From UTCFX2 sp002050125 (GTDB lineage Bacteria > Chloroflexota > Anaerolineae > Anaerolineales > UBA4823): 64,000 nt of DNA. Below, one piece after another: positions 9,460-18,578 of this stretch. Under the pieces are notes generated by a model. It had not been told where the DNA came from. It searched no databases and worked only from the letters and a program-made list of their open reading frames with translations. A program made the translations under genes and the position numbers. Numbering within the stretch: position 1 is the first letter of the stretch; every line of letters begins with the position of its first letter. The stretch covers positions 1,426,001-1,490,000 of the forward strand of contig JAOSJQ010000001.1 in NCBI GenBank assembly GCA_027494035.1, read 5' to 3'.

Positions 9460-10528
9460 CCAGTTTGATCCCTACCCAATCCGCCAGCCGGTAAGGTTCG
9501 GCTGGCATGCGAAAGCCGGCAGCCGCGATGGTGGCGCGGCGCAGCGCCGCGGTCAGCCTTGCGCGCTTGCGAGTTTGCAGGCGCGCGGCGACCGGGTCGA
9601 TAAGCGGATTGAGCCTCAGTATGCTGAAGAACGCATACAGCGCCCGATGAACGTGTTTGAGCGCATAGGCAGGTTTGCGGCGCAACGCCTGCCAGTAGGA
9701 AACCAGCGCTGGTCCTGCCAGCCCATCATCGAGCAGATAGCGGGCGTTCAGCCGGTAGGCGCCAGCCAGAACCCGCCCCCGGTTCTGCCGGATCCAGTCG
9801 GATAAATCGGGGCAGGTCTCCATCCATTCCAACACCTGAAAGGTTTCGCGCCCAAAACCGGATGCCTGAGAAACGTTTTTGGCGCCGGGATGCTGGCGCG
9901 CGGCAGCCCATAAACCGACCACTGGGCGGTCAACCAGGCTGGGATCCGCCGGTTGGTGAGCGATCGGCGCCAGTTGCGCCATGCGGATCCAGAGCTGGTG
10001 ATCGAGCATAAAGTGAAATTTGGGGTCGAGGTAACCTGCCCGTTCAAGGACGCTGCGGCGCATAAAAACGGCTGGCTGGCAAATGATGCGAAAGCAGACC
10101 AAGTCGGTCAATCCCCAATCCTCGAATTTGAACCGTCCGAGCGGACGACCGTCCTGGTCGATCGAAATCGCCTCGCCATAGACCAACCCCAGATCGGGGT
10201 TGCTTTGCAGCGCCTCCACCGCCTGGGAGATCGCCCCGGGCAGATATAGGTCATCTGAATTTAGCCAGGCGACAATCTCGCCGCGGGTGCGCTGCAAACC
10301 CTTGTTGATCGCCTCAGCCTGCCCCGAGTCTTTTTCCGAGACCCACCAAGCCAGCCGGTGCGCATAGCGCCGGATGATCTCCAGACTGCCGTCGGTCGAA
10401 CCGCCGTCGGCGATCAGGTATTCCAGGTTCGGGTAATCCTGGCTCAGGACCGAGTCAATGGTCTGTTCGAGGAAGGCAGCCTGATTGTAGGACGGCGTAA
10501 CGATTGAAACCAGGGGCAGGGCGCTCAT
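9452..10528 (-). CDS. GT2 family glycosyltransferase
   Basis: A 358-residue GT-A transferase with VSIVTPSYNQAAFL, DGGSTDGSLEI and WLNSDDLYLP in the same order and spacing as the paralogue at 7727-8509. It carries about 100 extra C-terminal residues, basic and partly helical, which may contact membrane or partner. It starts four bases after the GT-C gene and overlaps the sulfotransferase by eight bases. Confidence 0.88.
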   Translation of the reverse strand: MSALPLVSIVTPSYNQAAFLEQTIDSVLSQDYPNLEYLIADGGSTDGSLEIIRRYAHRLAWWVSEKDSGQAEAINKGLQRTRGEIVAWLNSDDLYLPGAISQAVEALQSNPDLGLVYGEAISIDQDGRPLGRFKFEDWGLTDLVCFRIICQPAVFMRRSVLERAGYLDPKFHFMLDHQLWIRMAQLAPIAHQPADPSLVDRPVVGLWAAARQHPGAKNVSQASGFGRETFQVLEWMETCPDLSDWIRQNRGRVLAGAYRLNARYLLDDGLAGPALVSYWQALRRKPAYALKHVHRALYAFFSILRLNPLIDPVAARLQTRKRARLTAALRRATIAAAGFRMPAEPYRLADWVGIKLDD

Positions 10529-10532
10529 CGGG

Positions 10533-12116
10533 TCAACCGGAGTTCAACGGGTGGAGCAGGTCGAAAATGATATAGCCGCTTCCCTGCGCGATCACCGGGA
10601 AATGTTCATTGAGCGTCTTGCCAAGCTCGGGCTGGTCTGCAAATTGACCGAAAGCGGTGATCAGAAAGTAGCTTTTCCCCTCGATGCGCTTGTTGAAGAA
10701 ATCCAGGAACTCTTTTTCGCTGCCGCGCAGAACGCTGAGCTTGATCTCGCCTCGGTTGGGCCACAAGACCACTTTCCGCCAGCCGTAATACATCAGACGG
10801 TAGCCGTAGTCCTGGGTCAGGGCAATGATTTTCCCATCGGCTGGGAGGTAGGAAGCGATCTGCTGCCAGTAAGCCGGTTCATTGCGGTAGTCCTGGCTGG
10901 ATAACGGGATCAGCGCCTGCCAGGAGGCGCACGCCAATAAAAACAGAGCCGCGCCAGCCGCCGAAAGCTGCCAGAGTTTGGGGAGGGCGCGCAGCCGAAC
11001 CGCGATCCTTCCAGCCAGAGGCGCCAGGGAGAGCGCGATGATTGGCACAAGTTGAAGATGATAATAGCTGTGCGAGGTCATCTGGTAGGGGAGAAACAAC
11101 CCGTAAACCAAATATCCCAGCCACAGACCGACCAGCAGCGCCTGCGCCCGTCCGCGCGCAAGCAGGACGCCCAACAGCGCCAGCGCCAGCGCGAACGGCG
11201 TGGTCAACTCCTGAACCAGGTTGAGCCAGCGCAGATAAGTTTCGGGCTGCAGGAGCAGATGAGAAAGCGCCAGCGTCCAGGAACTGAAATACTCGGAGGC
11301 CCGCCCGCTGCGGCTCACATAATAGAGCAGAGTGGGAACAATCGTAAACGCCGCAATCGTCCAGACCTGCGGGCTGTGTACGATCCGCCCCAGCCTTGTG
11401 AACAGGTTGCTGCCGGCGCGGGCGCTGTCCTCCCGGCGGGCGGTCAGCATGAGCGCGATGAGCATCCCACCGACAGGGTAGAGGGCGACTGCTTTGGTCA
11501 ACACCGCCAGCCCCGAGGCTGCGCCGGTCAGGAGCGCCCACCTCCAACTTAAATTTTCAGACCAGCGGTACGCTGCCCACGAAGCCAGGATGATCCAGAC
11601 CACCATCCCCGGATCGGGTTGCACGGCGCGGCTGGCTTGCACGCTGAAAGACAGCGCCAGGTAGTAAGCCAGGGCGCTCAGCGCCCCCACCGCCGCCGCG
11701 CCTTGATCGCCGAGGGAAGCGCTGACCATCCGGCGCGCCAGGTCGAAAAGTGCCAGCCCGCCGATCAGCCAGAACAGGCTGTTGTACAGGCGCGCCAGCC
11801 AGAAGACCTCACGCCCGACCAGCAGGTAGGTGAGCGCGGTGAAGCGCTCCAGGATGGAAGGTTCGTATTGCCCGGTGGACGCCCAAAACGCCAGCGCGGC
11901 GCTGCGGAGCTGCGGATCGGCTGCGGGCAGCATTTCATAATACATGCCGCGCGCGACGATGAGCCCGCGCAACTGGCGCGTGGGATGAAAATCGATCGGC
12001 TGGTCGGTCAGGTCGAAAAGCCGCAGCCCCGCGCCCAGAACCAGCAGCACGACCAGCGCCGCAATAAGTCCCCAGTGTTTTTGGGCGGGGCGGTCGTCAG
12101 AAGATTGTGCGTCCAT
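10533..12116 (-). CDS. polytopic GT-C/ArnT-like glycosyltransferase
   Basis: A 527-residue membrane protein with a short cytoplasmic N-terminus and about eleven hydrophobic segments. After the first segment comes DQPIDFHPTRQLRG, typical of ArnT/PMT-like proteins of high-GC glycan loci, where an acidic residue in the first loop is catalytic. A soluble tail of about 100 residues ends the protein. It probably transfers a sugar from a polyprenyl-phosphate donor outside the membrane. Its ATG shares one base with the stop of the MptE-like gene upstream. Confidence 0.75.
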   Translation of the reverse strand: MDAQSSDDRPAQKHWGLIAALVVLLVLGAGLRLFDLTDQPIDFHPTRQLRGLIVARGMYYEMLPAADPQLRSAALAFWASTGQYEPSILERFTALTYLLVGREVFWLARLYNSLFWLIGGLALFDLARRMVSASLGDQGAAAVGALSALAYYLALSFSVQASRAVQPDPGMVVWIILASWAAYRWSENLSWRWALLTGAASGLAVLTKAVALYPVGGMLIALMLTARREDSARAGSNLFTRLGRIVHSPQVWTIAAFTIVPTLLYYVSRSGRASEYFSSWTLALSHLLLQPETYLRWLNLVQELTTPFALALALLGVLLARGRAQALLVGLWLGYLVYGLFLPYQMTSHSYYHLQLVPIIALSLAPLAGRIAVRLRALPKLWQLSAAGAALFLLACASWQALIPLSSQDYRNEPAYWQQIASYLPADGKIIALTQDYGYRLMYYGWRKVVLWPNRGEIKLSVLRGSEKEFLDFFNKRIEGKSYFLITAFGQFADQPELGKTLNEHFPVIAQGSGYIIFDLLHPLNSG

Positions 12117-12928
12117 CAGAAAAGCGAATCATATTCGACTTTAGGAAAAACGGTTAAATGCCCGCCGATGGTGGCATCGAGCACCTGCCGTCCGGCGGCT
12201 GCGTAAGCCTGGCGCGCCATGTGATAGCTGCGTTCGGAGGTTTCTAGGTCGGGGAGCTGCCAGCGAAAGCCCTTGCCAAAATAATTGGCATGGAAATGGT
12301 CATGGTCTTCGCCCTGCGATACCACGGTGACGTTGGGTTTGCCCTGGGCGGAATAGCTGTGATCGACCCCGATCAAAATCACCTGCTCGAACCCCATGTG
12401 ATAAGCCAGTTGCAGCGCGATATAGGTCACCGTGCCGCCTTCCCACATTCGCCCGCAGGCGTTCCGGGCAAAGGCGGGGACGGTATAAGTGGTGTGCAGG
12501 AAATTTAGATCGGGCGCGGTCCCGATCAATTTGTGCGAGCGCCAGGAAATAAAGCGGGGCATCCGGAGCGCCCGGATATCTGCGGCGCATTGTTCGATCA
12601 CCAGGCTGTTGATTGCGAGGAAATAGGTCGTCTCGAAGCCCATTTCCGGAAAGCCCAGGTAGATGCGGTTCATCCCAAAAGTGACTTCGTTTGCCAAACG
12701 GCGCAGATCGGTGCGCTTCAGGCTCGGACCGTTGCCGATGATGAAGCAGCGCTGGCCGCGGTGTCGGTCCCGCAAACTGGCGAGCTGGCGAACGCTGGCG
12801 CGCCGCCAGGGGTGAAAGGTCGCTGCGGGCCACAGCAGGAGGTTCTGAAACGAGTTCCAGGTGTTGCGCGCCGCCGACCAGAGCGGCTGGGGAGTGAGGT
12901 TTTTGACGGTTTCTTTGAGGTCGGTCAT
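12116..12928 (-). CDS. DUF115/MptE-like protein, possible GT42-type sialyltransferase-like enzyme
   Basis: A 270-residue protein whose core starts with CFIIGNGPSLKRTDLRRL at about residue 61, then FGMNRIYL and later GGTVTYIALQLAYHMGFEQV and ILIGVDHSY. This order (GNGPSL, then a G-rich helix, then a strand ending IxGxD) is shared by the MptE-like DUF115 family and by GT42 sialyltransferases such as Cst-II. Automated annotation would probably say 6-hydroxymethylpterin diphosphokinase-like. In a locus with two NeuB-family synthases and three CMP-sugar synthetases, use of a CMP-sugar donor is plausible but unproven. Confidence 0.65.
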   Translation of the reverse strand: MTDLKETVKNLTPQPLWSAARNTWNSFQNLLLWPAATFHPWRRASVRQLASLRDRHRGQRCFIIGNGPSLKRTDLRRLANEVTFGMNRIYLGFPEMGFETTYFLAINSLVIEQCAADIRALRMPRFISWRSHKLIGTAPDLNFLHTTYTVPAFARNACGRMWEGGTVTYIALQLAYHMGFEQVILIGVDHSYSAQGKPNVTVVSQGEDHDHFHANYFGKGFRWQLPDLETSERSYHMARQAYAAAGRQVLDATIGGHLTVFPKVEYDSLF

Positions 12929-12949
12929 ACTATAGGACTTATTTAACGT

Positions 12950-13720
<771 letters not shown>

Positions 13721-13760
13721 TTATTTCTCCAGTGCTAACGGTTTGCCGGGAAGGACGCGC

Positions 13761-14723
13761 TCAGAAGACCGGAAATTCTTCCGGGGGCGGCAATCCGAGC
13801 CCAATCAGCAGGTTGCGCAGCGTGTTGCGGTGAACGCGCTGCCAGGCGGCGGGGCTGGAGTTGGCGTTGTGCGGCGCCAGCAGCACGTTTTCCATGCCCA
13901 GCAGCGGGCTGTCCTTCGGCAGCGGTTCGACTTCGAAAACATCCAGGGCGGCGCCGGCGATCGCCTCGCTTTGCAGCGCTTCGATCAAAGCCGGTTCTTC
14001 GATCACTGGGCCGCGCGCCGTGTTGATCAGATACGCGTGCGGAGGCATACAGGCGAGCGTGCGGCGGTTGATCAGGTGAAAGCTGGTGGGGTTCAGGTCG
14101 GTGTGCATGCTGACGAAGTCGGATTGTTTCAGGAGCTGCTCCAGCGGAGCGACCTCGAGCTCGGTCTCGCGGACGAAATCCGGCGCGATTTCGACGATGT
14201 CATTGCCCATCAAGCGCATGCCAAAGGCGCGCCCGCGGCGCAGGACCGCTTTGCCGATCGTTCCGACCCCAACCACGCCTAAAGTGCACTCGCTCAACGC
14301 CTTCCCCGGGATCTTTTCCCAGACGCCTGCCTTCATCGCCCGATCCATTGTGGACAGGCGGCGGCAAAACTCGATCATGTAGCCGAACACCGCGTCCGCC
14401 ACTGGAAGCGTGAACGCGTTGGGCGTGCGCCCGATCATAATGCCCAGGCGGGCTGCGGCGTTCTGATCGATCGAATCGATGCCGGTCCCCCACTTCGAGA
14501 TCACCTTGAGGCGCGGGGCGCACGCCTCTAACACCCGGGCGGTGAATTGATCGTCTCCGCACAACGCCCCGTCGAATTGTCCGGCAAGCTCGAGCAGGGC
14601 GGCTTCGTTCAATCGCTCGACGACCGGCGCGATGAGCAGCGTAATTCCGTAACTTTCTAAAAAGGGACGGATGCGTTCGGTAATCGGGATCAAATAGGGG
14701 GCTGAAACGAGAACGGTGGTCAT
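13761..14723 (-). CDS. D-isomer-specific 2-hydroxyacid dehydrogenase
   Basis: A 320-residue member of the phosphoglycerate-dehydrogenase-like family. The NAD motif GVVGVGTIGKAV, the substrate Arg in NTARGPVIEE, the Glu after VFEVEPLP and the catalytic His in LLAPHNANSS are present. It overlaps the CMP-sugar synthetase start region by four bases. No serine-pathway genes are near, so a sugar-acid substrate is more likely than 3-phosphoglycerate; this is inference. Confidence 0.83.
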   Translation of the reverse strand: MTTVLVSAPYLIPITERIRPFLESYGITLLIAPVVERLNEAALLELAGQFDGALCGDDQFTARVLEACAPRLKVISKWGTGIDSIDQNAAARLGIMIGRTPNAFTLPVADAVFGYMIEFCRRLSTMDRAMKAGVWEKIPGKALSECTLGVVGVGTIGKAVLRRGRAFGMRLMGNDIVEIAPDFVRETELEVAPLEQLLKQSDFVSMHTDLNPTSFHLINRRTLACMPPHAYLINTARGPVIEEPALIEALQSEAIAGAALDVFEVEPLPKDSPLLGMENVLLAPHNANSSPAAWQRVHRNTLRNLLIGLGLPPPEEFPVF

Positions 14724-15394
14724 GGATGCCTCATGTGATATTGCATCAGAAAATCGGCGATGGCGAAATCCAACTCTTCATCGATGTCCCAGGCTTCGGA
14801 CGCCGGGATCTCAAAGAGCAGCGGGCGCTCACCCAGGCGGTTGCGTCGTTGAAGCAGGTTCTGCCGGGCGAAAATGTAAAGGCAGGAGTTCTCTTCGAAA
14901 ACCGGCGGCAGGTCCTGGGTCTGAAGCAGGATAGCCGGGTTGTGATTGATCGGGCGGCTGAGTTGATCCCACAGGCGGGTTTGCAGCCGGGTAACCGAGA
15001 AGAGCGAATCGTAAGCCGGGTATGATCCCAAAAAGGTTTGGATCGCCCCTGAGATGGTCGCCGAGCGCAGGAGCGGGTTAGTGCTGTGGGTTTGCAGGTA
15101 GAAGTCGGCTTCGACCTGGGAGGTGTCGTAAGTCAGGATTTCGTTCATCGGGATCGCGTCGGCGCGCAGATGCTGAGGGCGCTCGAGCACGGTCACCCGC
15201 GGGTAATCGCGCTGCAAGCCCTCGATGATCGGCGGGCTGTCGGTATCCACCACCAGGCGGTCGATTTCGGGGCAGGCGAGCAGCGCCTCGATGATGTGCT
15301 GATAGAGCGGTTTGCCAGCTAGCGGGCGGAAGTTCTTGCCCGGTACGCGCTGGGAATGGTGACGCATGGGGATCAGGGCGGCGATTGTGGTCAT
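14720..15394 (-). CDS. acylneuraminate cytidylyltransferase family protein
   Basis: A 224-residue CMP-sugar synthetase candidate. ALIPMRHHSQRVPGKNFRPL at residues 5-24 is the family's CTP-binding loop, with RVPGKN intact, and LVVDTDSP plus YLQTHSTNPLL follow in the expected order. I placed the start at the ATG at 15394; the frame is open upstream but that part overlaps the next gene and looks non-coding. It is followed by a 2-hydroxyacid dehydrogenase and an SDR, which suggests a dedicated CMP-activated acidic sugar. Confidence 0.85.
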   Translation of the reverse strand: MTTIAALIPMRHHSQRVPGKNFRPLAGKPLYQHIIEALLACPEIDRLVVDTDSPPIIEGLQRDYPRVTVLERPQHLRADAIPMNEILTYDTSQVEADFYLQTHSTNPLLRSATISGAIQTFLGSYPAYDSLFSVTRLQTRLWDQLSRPINHNPAILLQTQDLPPVFEENSCLYIFARQNLLQRRNRLGERPLLFEIPASEAWDIDEELDFAIADFLMQYHMRHP

Positions 15395-15443
15395 GTGATT
15401 TGAATTGGTGGTTGAGAAGTGTTTGGGTGACGAAGAGCGACAG

Positions 15444-16382
15444 TCAAGGTTCGCTGTAATGGATCGGGTCGATTTCACGCCTCCCGCTAGATTCCGGCGG
15501 AAGGGCGGCGTCGGGGTAGTAGAATGTGCGGCGCAACTGTTCGGTGATCCGGCTGGGGTGGCGGTGTCCCTGGTATGCGCCCCAAAATTGCATGAAGCGA
15601 AACCACAGAATGGACGGCAGGTGCCGCTGCAGGGATTTTTGGCGGCTGGCTTGGCGCACGTCGTTCCAGATGTTGCGGCTGATCAACTGCAGAAGATCGT
15701 TGAAGCTAAAACGCTCCGCCGGGAAGATTTGTTTGTAAGCCATCGCCTCGCGCCGGTAGCGGTTGTATACTCCATGCGGGGTTTCATGGTGGACGTGGAT
15801 CACCTCGGCATCGGCGGCGTAGACGATGGAAAACCCGCGGTCCATAGCCTGGCGCGCCCAAGCCAAGTCCTCGAGCCCGGTCAGCGTCTCATCATAGGGT
15901 TGTTTTTGCCACAGTTCCCGCTGGATGGCGGCGTTGGCGTTGTTGCAGAAGGGGTGCGGCTGGCGCGGGTCGGATCGGTCGGGAAACCAGCTCTGGAAGA
16001 TCTGCTGTTCAGAGAACCGGCTGTCCGAGTTGCCGCGCTGTTTGCCATAGCTCAGCGCGGTATGGGGGTCAGAAAGGGGAGCGAGCAGCCGTTCAAGCCA
16101 ATCCGGATAAACCGGGTAGACGTGGGCGCTGGCAATGACCACTTTATCATGCTGGGCGGCTGCGATCCCCAAGTTGAGCGACCTTCCAAAGGAGAAATCC
16201 TCGGGGCGGAGGTGCAGCACCCGCGCCCCATGCGCCGCGGCAATCGCCGGCGTCCGGTCGGTCGAGCCCGAATCCACCAGGATGACCTCGGTCGCCTGGA
16301 GGGTCTGCTGGGCGATCCCGTCCAGCAGCCGTCCCAGGTGGCGCTCTTCGTTGAAGGCGCGGATTACAATCGAACAGTTCAT
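15444..16382 (-). CDS. GT2 glycosyltransferase, rhamnosyltransferase-like
   Basis: A 312-residue GT-A enzyme starting CSIVIRAFNEERHL with the nucleotide motif LVDSGSTDRT and the metal region CNNANAAIQRELW, then GLEDLAWARQAMDRG. This arrangement is typical of rhamnosyltransferase-type GT2 proteins. I chose the ATG at 16382, 22 bases after the sulfotransferase stop. The start codon sits in a tandem duplication of TGAACTGTTC, so the codon before the first Met is part of the same repeat. Rhamnose use would fit the local rfb genes, but is inference. Confidence 0.83.
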   Translation of the reverse strand: MNCSIVIRAFNEERHLGRLLDGIAQQTLQATEVILVDSGSTDRTPAIAAAHGARVLHLRPEDFSFGRSLNLGIAAAQHDKVVIASAHVYPVYPDWLERLLAPLSDPHTALSYGKQRGNSDSRFSEQQIFQSWFPDRSDPRQPHPFCNNANAAIQRELWQKQPYDETLTGLEDLAWARQAMDRGFSIVYAADAEVIHVHHETPHGVYNRYRREAMAYKQIFPAERFSFNDLLQLISRNIWNDVRQASRQKSLQRHLPSILWFRFMQFWGAYQGHRHPSRITEQLRRTFYYPDAALPPESSGRREIDPIHYSEP

Positions 16383-16404
16383 TGAACAGTTCAGTGATTT
16401 TGCC

Positions 16405-17193
16405 TCAGCCGTCGTCGTCCTCATACCCCAGGCGTTCGAGCAGGTCGCCGGCGACCGCGCGGAACAATGCGCGGTGGCGCGGGGAAAAGTTGTTGCGCCA
16501 GCCGCCCGTCTTGCCAGTTCGAAAGGTCGGGGAACGCCGCGGGTCGATGCTGGCTTCCAGAATTTGAACCGCTTTTTCCGCGCTGACCGCGGGCTGGAAG
16601 CCGCGCCGGATGGCGTGATCCAGCACCATCAGCAGAGCCGCGCGGCGGTTGGCGGCGAAATCCTCAAAGCGCAGGGTGAGCACCTCGGGCTGATCCATCC
16701 AGGGGATGAAAGGCTCGAAGCGCTGGCGGATGTCCGGCAGCGCTTCCGGGACGGGCTTGCCGGCTGCCTGTGCGAGCGCCTCCGCCGGCGCGCCGGCGAT
16801 GCTGGCTTCCAGGCGCTGGTCAAAATTCTTCAGCGTTTCGTGATAATAGCGGTGATGGATGTGGTTGGGCGCCATTTCTGCCACGTAGTGGACGTGAGAA
16901 ACCGCCACGTCGCGCGGGTCGCGCACGATGAAGTAAGCCGCCATGCCCGCCCCGCACAGTTTTTCTACGATCGGCGGCGAGGCGTGCAGGTGACCGTAGC
17001 TGATATCCCCCGGCAGCAGGCGCTCCAGATCAGTCAAGATCTCGTCCAGCGAACGCTTGCGCCCCGTAAAGCCGTCGAAAGTCACCACCGCCGGCAGTCC
17101 GCTGTCCACCGCCGGACCGAGGCGTTTGAAGCCTTGCAGCACCTGGGTCAGCAGGTGTGTGCCGCTTTTGGGGAACGAGTTGGCAAACAGCAC
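16405..17193 (-). CDS. sulfotransferase domain protein (start uncertain)
   Basis: A PAPS-dependent sulfotransferase of 262 residues from the GTG at 17193. The 5'-phosphosulfate loop is SFPKSGTHLL and the 3'-phosphate motif is IVRDPRDVAVSH. It is a paralogue of 18579-19442. That paralogue has about 35 residues before the loop, and the matching residues here (RLRFGALDASPV) are encoded upstream of the GTG. The frame is open back to 17292, where an ATT follows a GGAGG at 17301-17305 by eight bases, so the real start may be non-canonical. Confidence 0.82.
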   Translation of the reverse strand: MLFANSFPKSGTHLLTQVLQGFKRLGPAVDSGLPAVVTFDGFTGRKRSLDEILTDLERLLPGDISYGHLHASPPIVEKLCGAGMAAYFIVRDPRDVAVSHVHYVAEMAPNHIHHRYYHETLKNFDQRLEASIAGAPAEALAQAAGKPVPEALPDIRQRFEPFIPWMDQPEVLTLRFEDFAANRRAALLMVLDHAIRRGFQPAVSAEKAVQILEASIDPRRSPTFRTGKTGGWRNNFSPRHRALFRAVAGDLLERLGYEDDDG

Positions 17194-17310
17194 CGGCGAG
17201 GCGTCGAGCGCACCAAAGCGCAGCCTTTGAACAAAGCGCCTGAAACCGCGCCGCGCCAGCCGAGCCTGAAATTCGATTTGTTTAGAGCGAATCGGTAGAG
17301 CCTCCGGAGA

Positions 17311-17991
17311 TCAACCCTGGAATGTGATTTCGACCACGCCCGGCAGCAGCTCGTAGATCGATGACCCGATCGCGCGCTCGAACCTGGTTTTGATCTCGAA
17401 AAACGCCCGCCATTTGGGCAGGGTATAGGCGTTGAACCCATAACGCGTGACCACATCGACCAGCCGTTTCTCCATCAGGCAGAAACCCTCTGGCAGGCAG
17501 ATCGAATCGCAAAGCTGGATCAGACGGTCGTAGTCGGTGTACTCAATCCGATCCAGGTAGGATTGGATGAACTGGAATTCCTCTTCCGTGCCGTCCCACT
17601 CAGCCGAGCCTTCTGCCGCGTCCTTGTTCGGATAGGAATGGGTGATACAGATGCGGGCGGCGTCGGGGAAGCCAGCCTGATCGAGGAACCGAAAGCCATC
17701 GACCCCGTGGCGCATGCCGCTCGGACCGGCGCGCCGCCCAATGTCGTGCAGCAAGCCCAGCACCCAGGCTGTATCGGCGTTCAGCGCCGGGTGCGGTTCC
17801 GCGAGGGAGCGGGCGGCGCGGGCGACCTGCTGCGAATGCGCGACCCAGGCGCCCGGGTTGAGCGCCGCGGCCTCGCCCAGGATCGCTTCGGCGTGTTCGA
17901 TTGTGGGGATGCGCAGTGTTAATGAACTATGGGTTGGGCTCAATTCGATACCAGATTCTTGACAGGAACCCGGCTGCATCGACTTCATCAA
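17311..17991 (-). CDS. HD-domain hydrolase
   Basis: A 226-residue protein with the HD signature: His in WVAHSQQVARAA, then GLLHDIGRRAG (metal-binding HD pair) and a later His in ITHSYPNKD. Most such proteins are metal-dependent phosphohydrolases of nucleotides or related compounds. The listed start overlaps the lipoprotein gene by 65 bases; a TTG at 17943 would reduce this to 17. It lies between the lipoprotein and a sulfotransferase. A link to PAP or nucleotide recycling after sulfation is speculation. Confidence 0.72.
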   Translation of the reverse strand: MMKSMQPGSCQESGIELSPTHSSLTLRIPTIEHAEAILGEAAALNPGAWVAHSQQVARAARSLAEPHPALNADTAWVLGLLHDIGRRAGPSGMRHGVDGFRFLDQAGFPDAARICITHSYPNKDAAEGSAEWDGTEEEFQFIQSYLDRIEYTDYDRLIQLCDSICLPEGFCLMEKRLVDVVTRYGFNAYTLPKWRAFFEIKTRFERAIGSSIYELLPGVVEITFQG

Positions 17992-18535
17992 GCTGTTCGA
18001 GCACTTCGGGCTGGTCTTTTACACAATGCCAGGAATAGATCGTCGCGTGACCTGTCACATACATGGGAATAAAATCGGAATTCGGGTTTTCTTTGCAATA
18101 ATCTGCCATCGCTTGAGTTGGGGTTTGATTAGTGTCCGCCTTGGAATCGCAGGGCAAGTTTGCCCCAAAATTACAGGCGTAGACGCTGTGATCCATACAA
18201 CGCCAGATCGTCGATTGTTCGAAAACCTCGCTCGGTTCAGCGCTGGCATCCAACTCGGCGGCTTTGATAAACCCTTGCAGAATGGCATCGGTGATCTTCG
18301 GTCCGATGTAATGCGCATCGGGCTGATCGATTGTCCCTACGGCGGCGCAATAGGCAAAAGGGTCCGAAAACGTCTGCGGCGCCTGCGTTGGTTCTGGCGC
18401 TTGAGTTTCTTGCGGCGCGATTTCGGTTGCCGCCGGGGCGGCAGGTTTGTTTGCCCCCGAAGAGCAGGCGCTGACAAACACCAGGCTTGCCAGAACGAGA
18501 ACCGACCACCAAATTTGTTTCGTGTTTTTCGTCAT
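17927..18535 (-). CDS. predicted lipoprotein of unknown function
   Basis: A 202-residue exported protein. A hydrophobic stretch after a basic N-terminus (MTKNTKQIWW) ends in the lipobox VSAC, followed by a linker rich in Ala, Pro, Thr and Glu to about residue 55. The remaining domain has about six Cys and a pattern of aromatic residues but no family I recognise. The ATG at 18535 has AGGAG at good spacing; the open frame further upstream overlaps the sulfotransferase and is not used. Its placement between sulfotransferase genes is unexplained. Confidence 0.72.
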   Translation of the reverse strand: MTKNTKQIWWSVLVLASLVFVSACSSGANKPAAPAATEIAPQETQAPEPTQAPQTFSDPFAYCAAVGTIDQPDAHYIGPKITDAILQGFIKAAELDASAEPSEVFEQSTIWRCMDHSVYACNFGANLPCDSKADTNQTPTQAMADYCKENPNSDFIPMYVTGHATIYSWHCVKDQPEVLEQLDEVDAAGFLSRIWYRIEPNP

Positions 18536-18578
18536 AGATTTTCTCCTGAAGGGGCGTATTATACCCCCGCAATACCGG

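Noticed and set aside
12116..12928. A pterin biosynthesis enzyme
   Set aside because: The MptE-like label rests on a shared fold; no pterin or folate genes are near, and the context is glycan synthesis.
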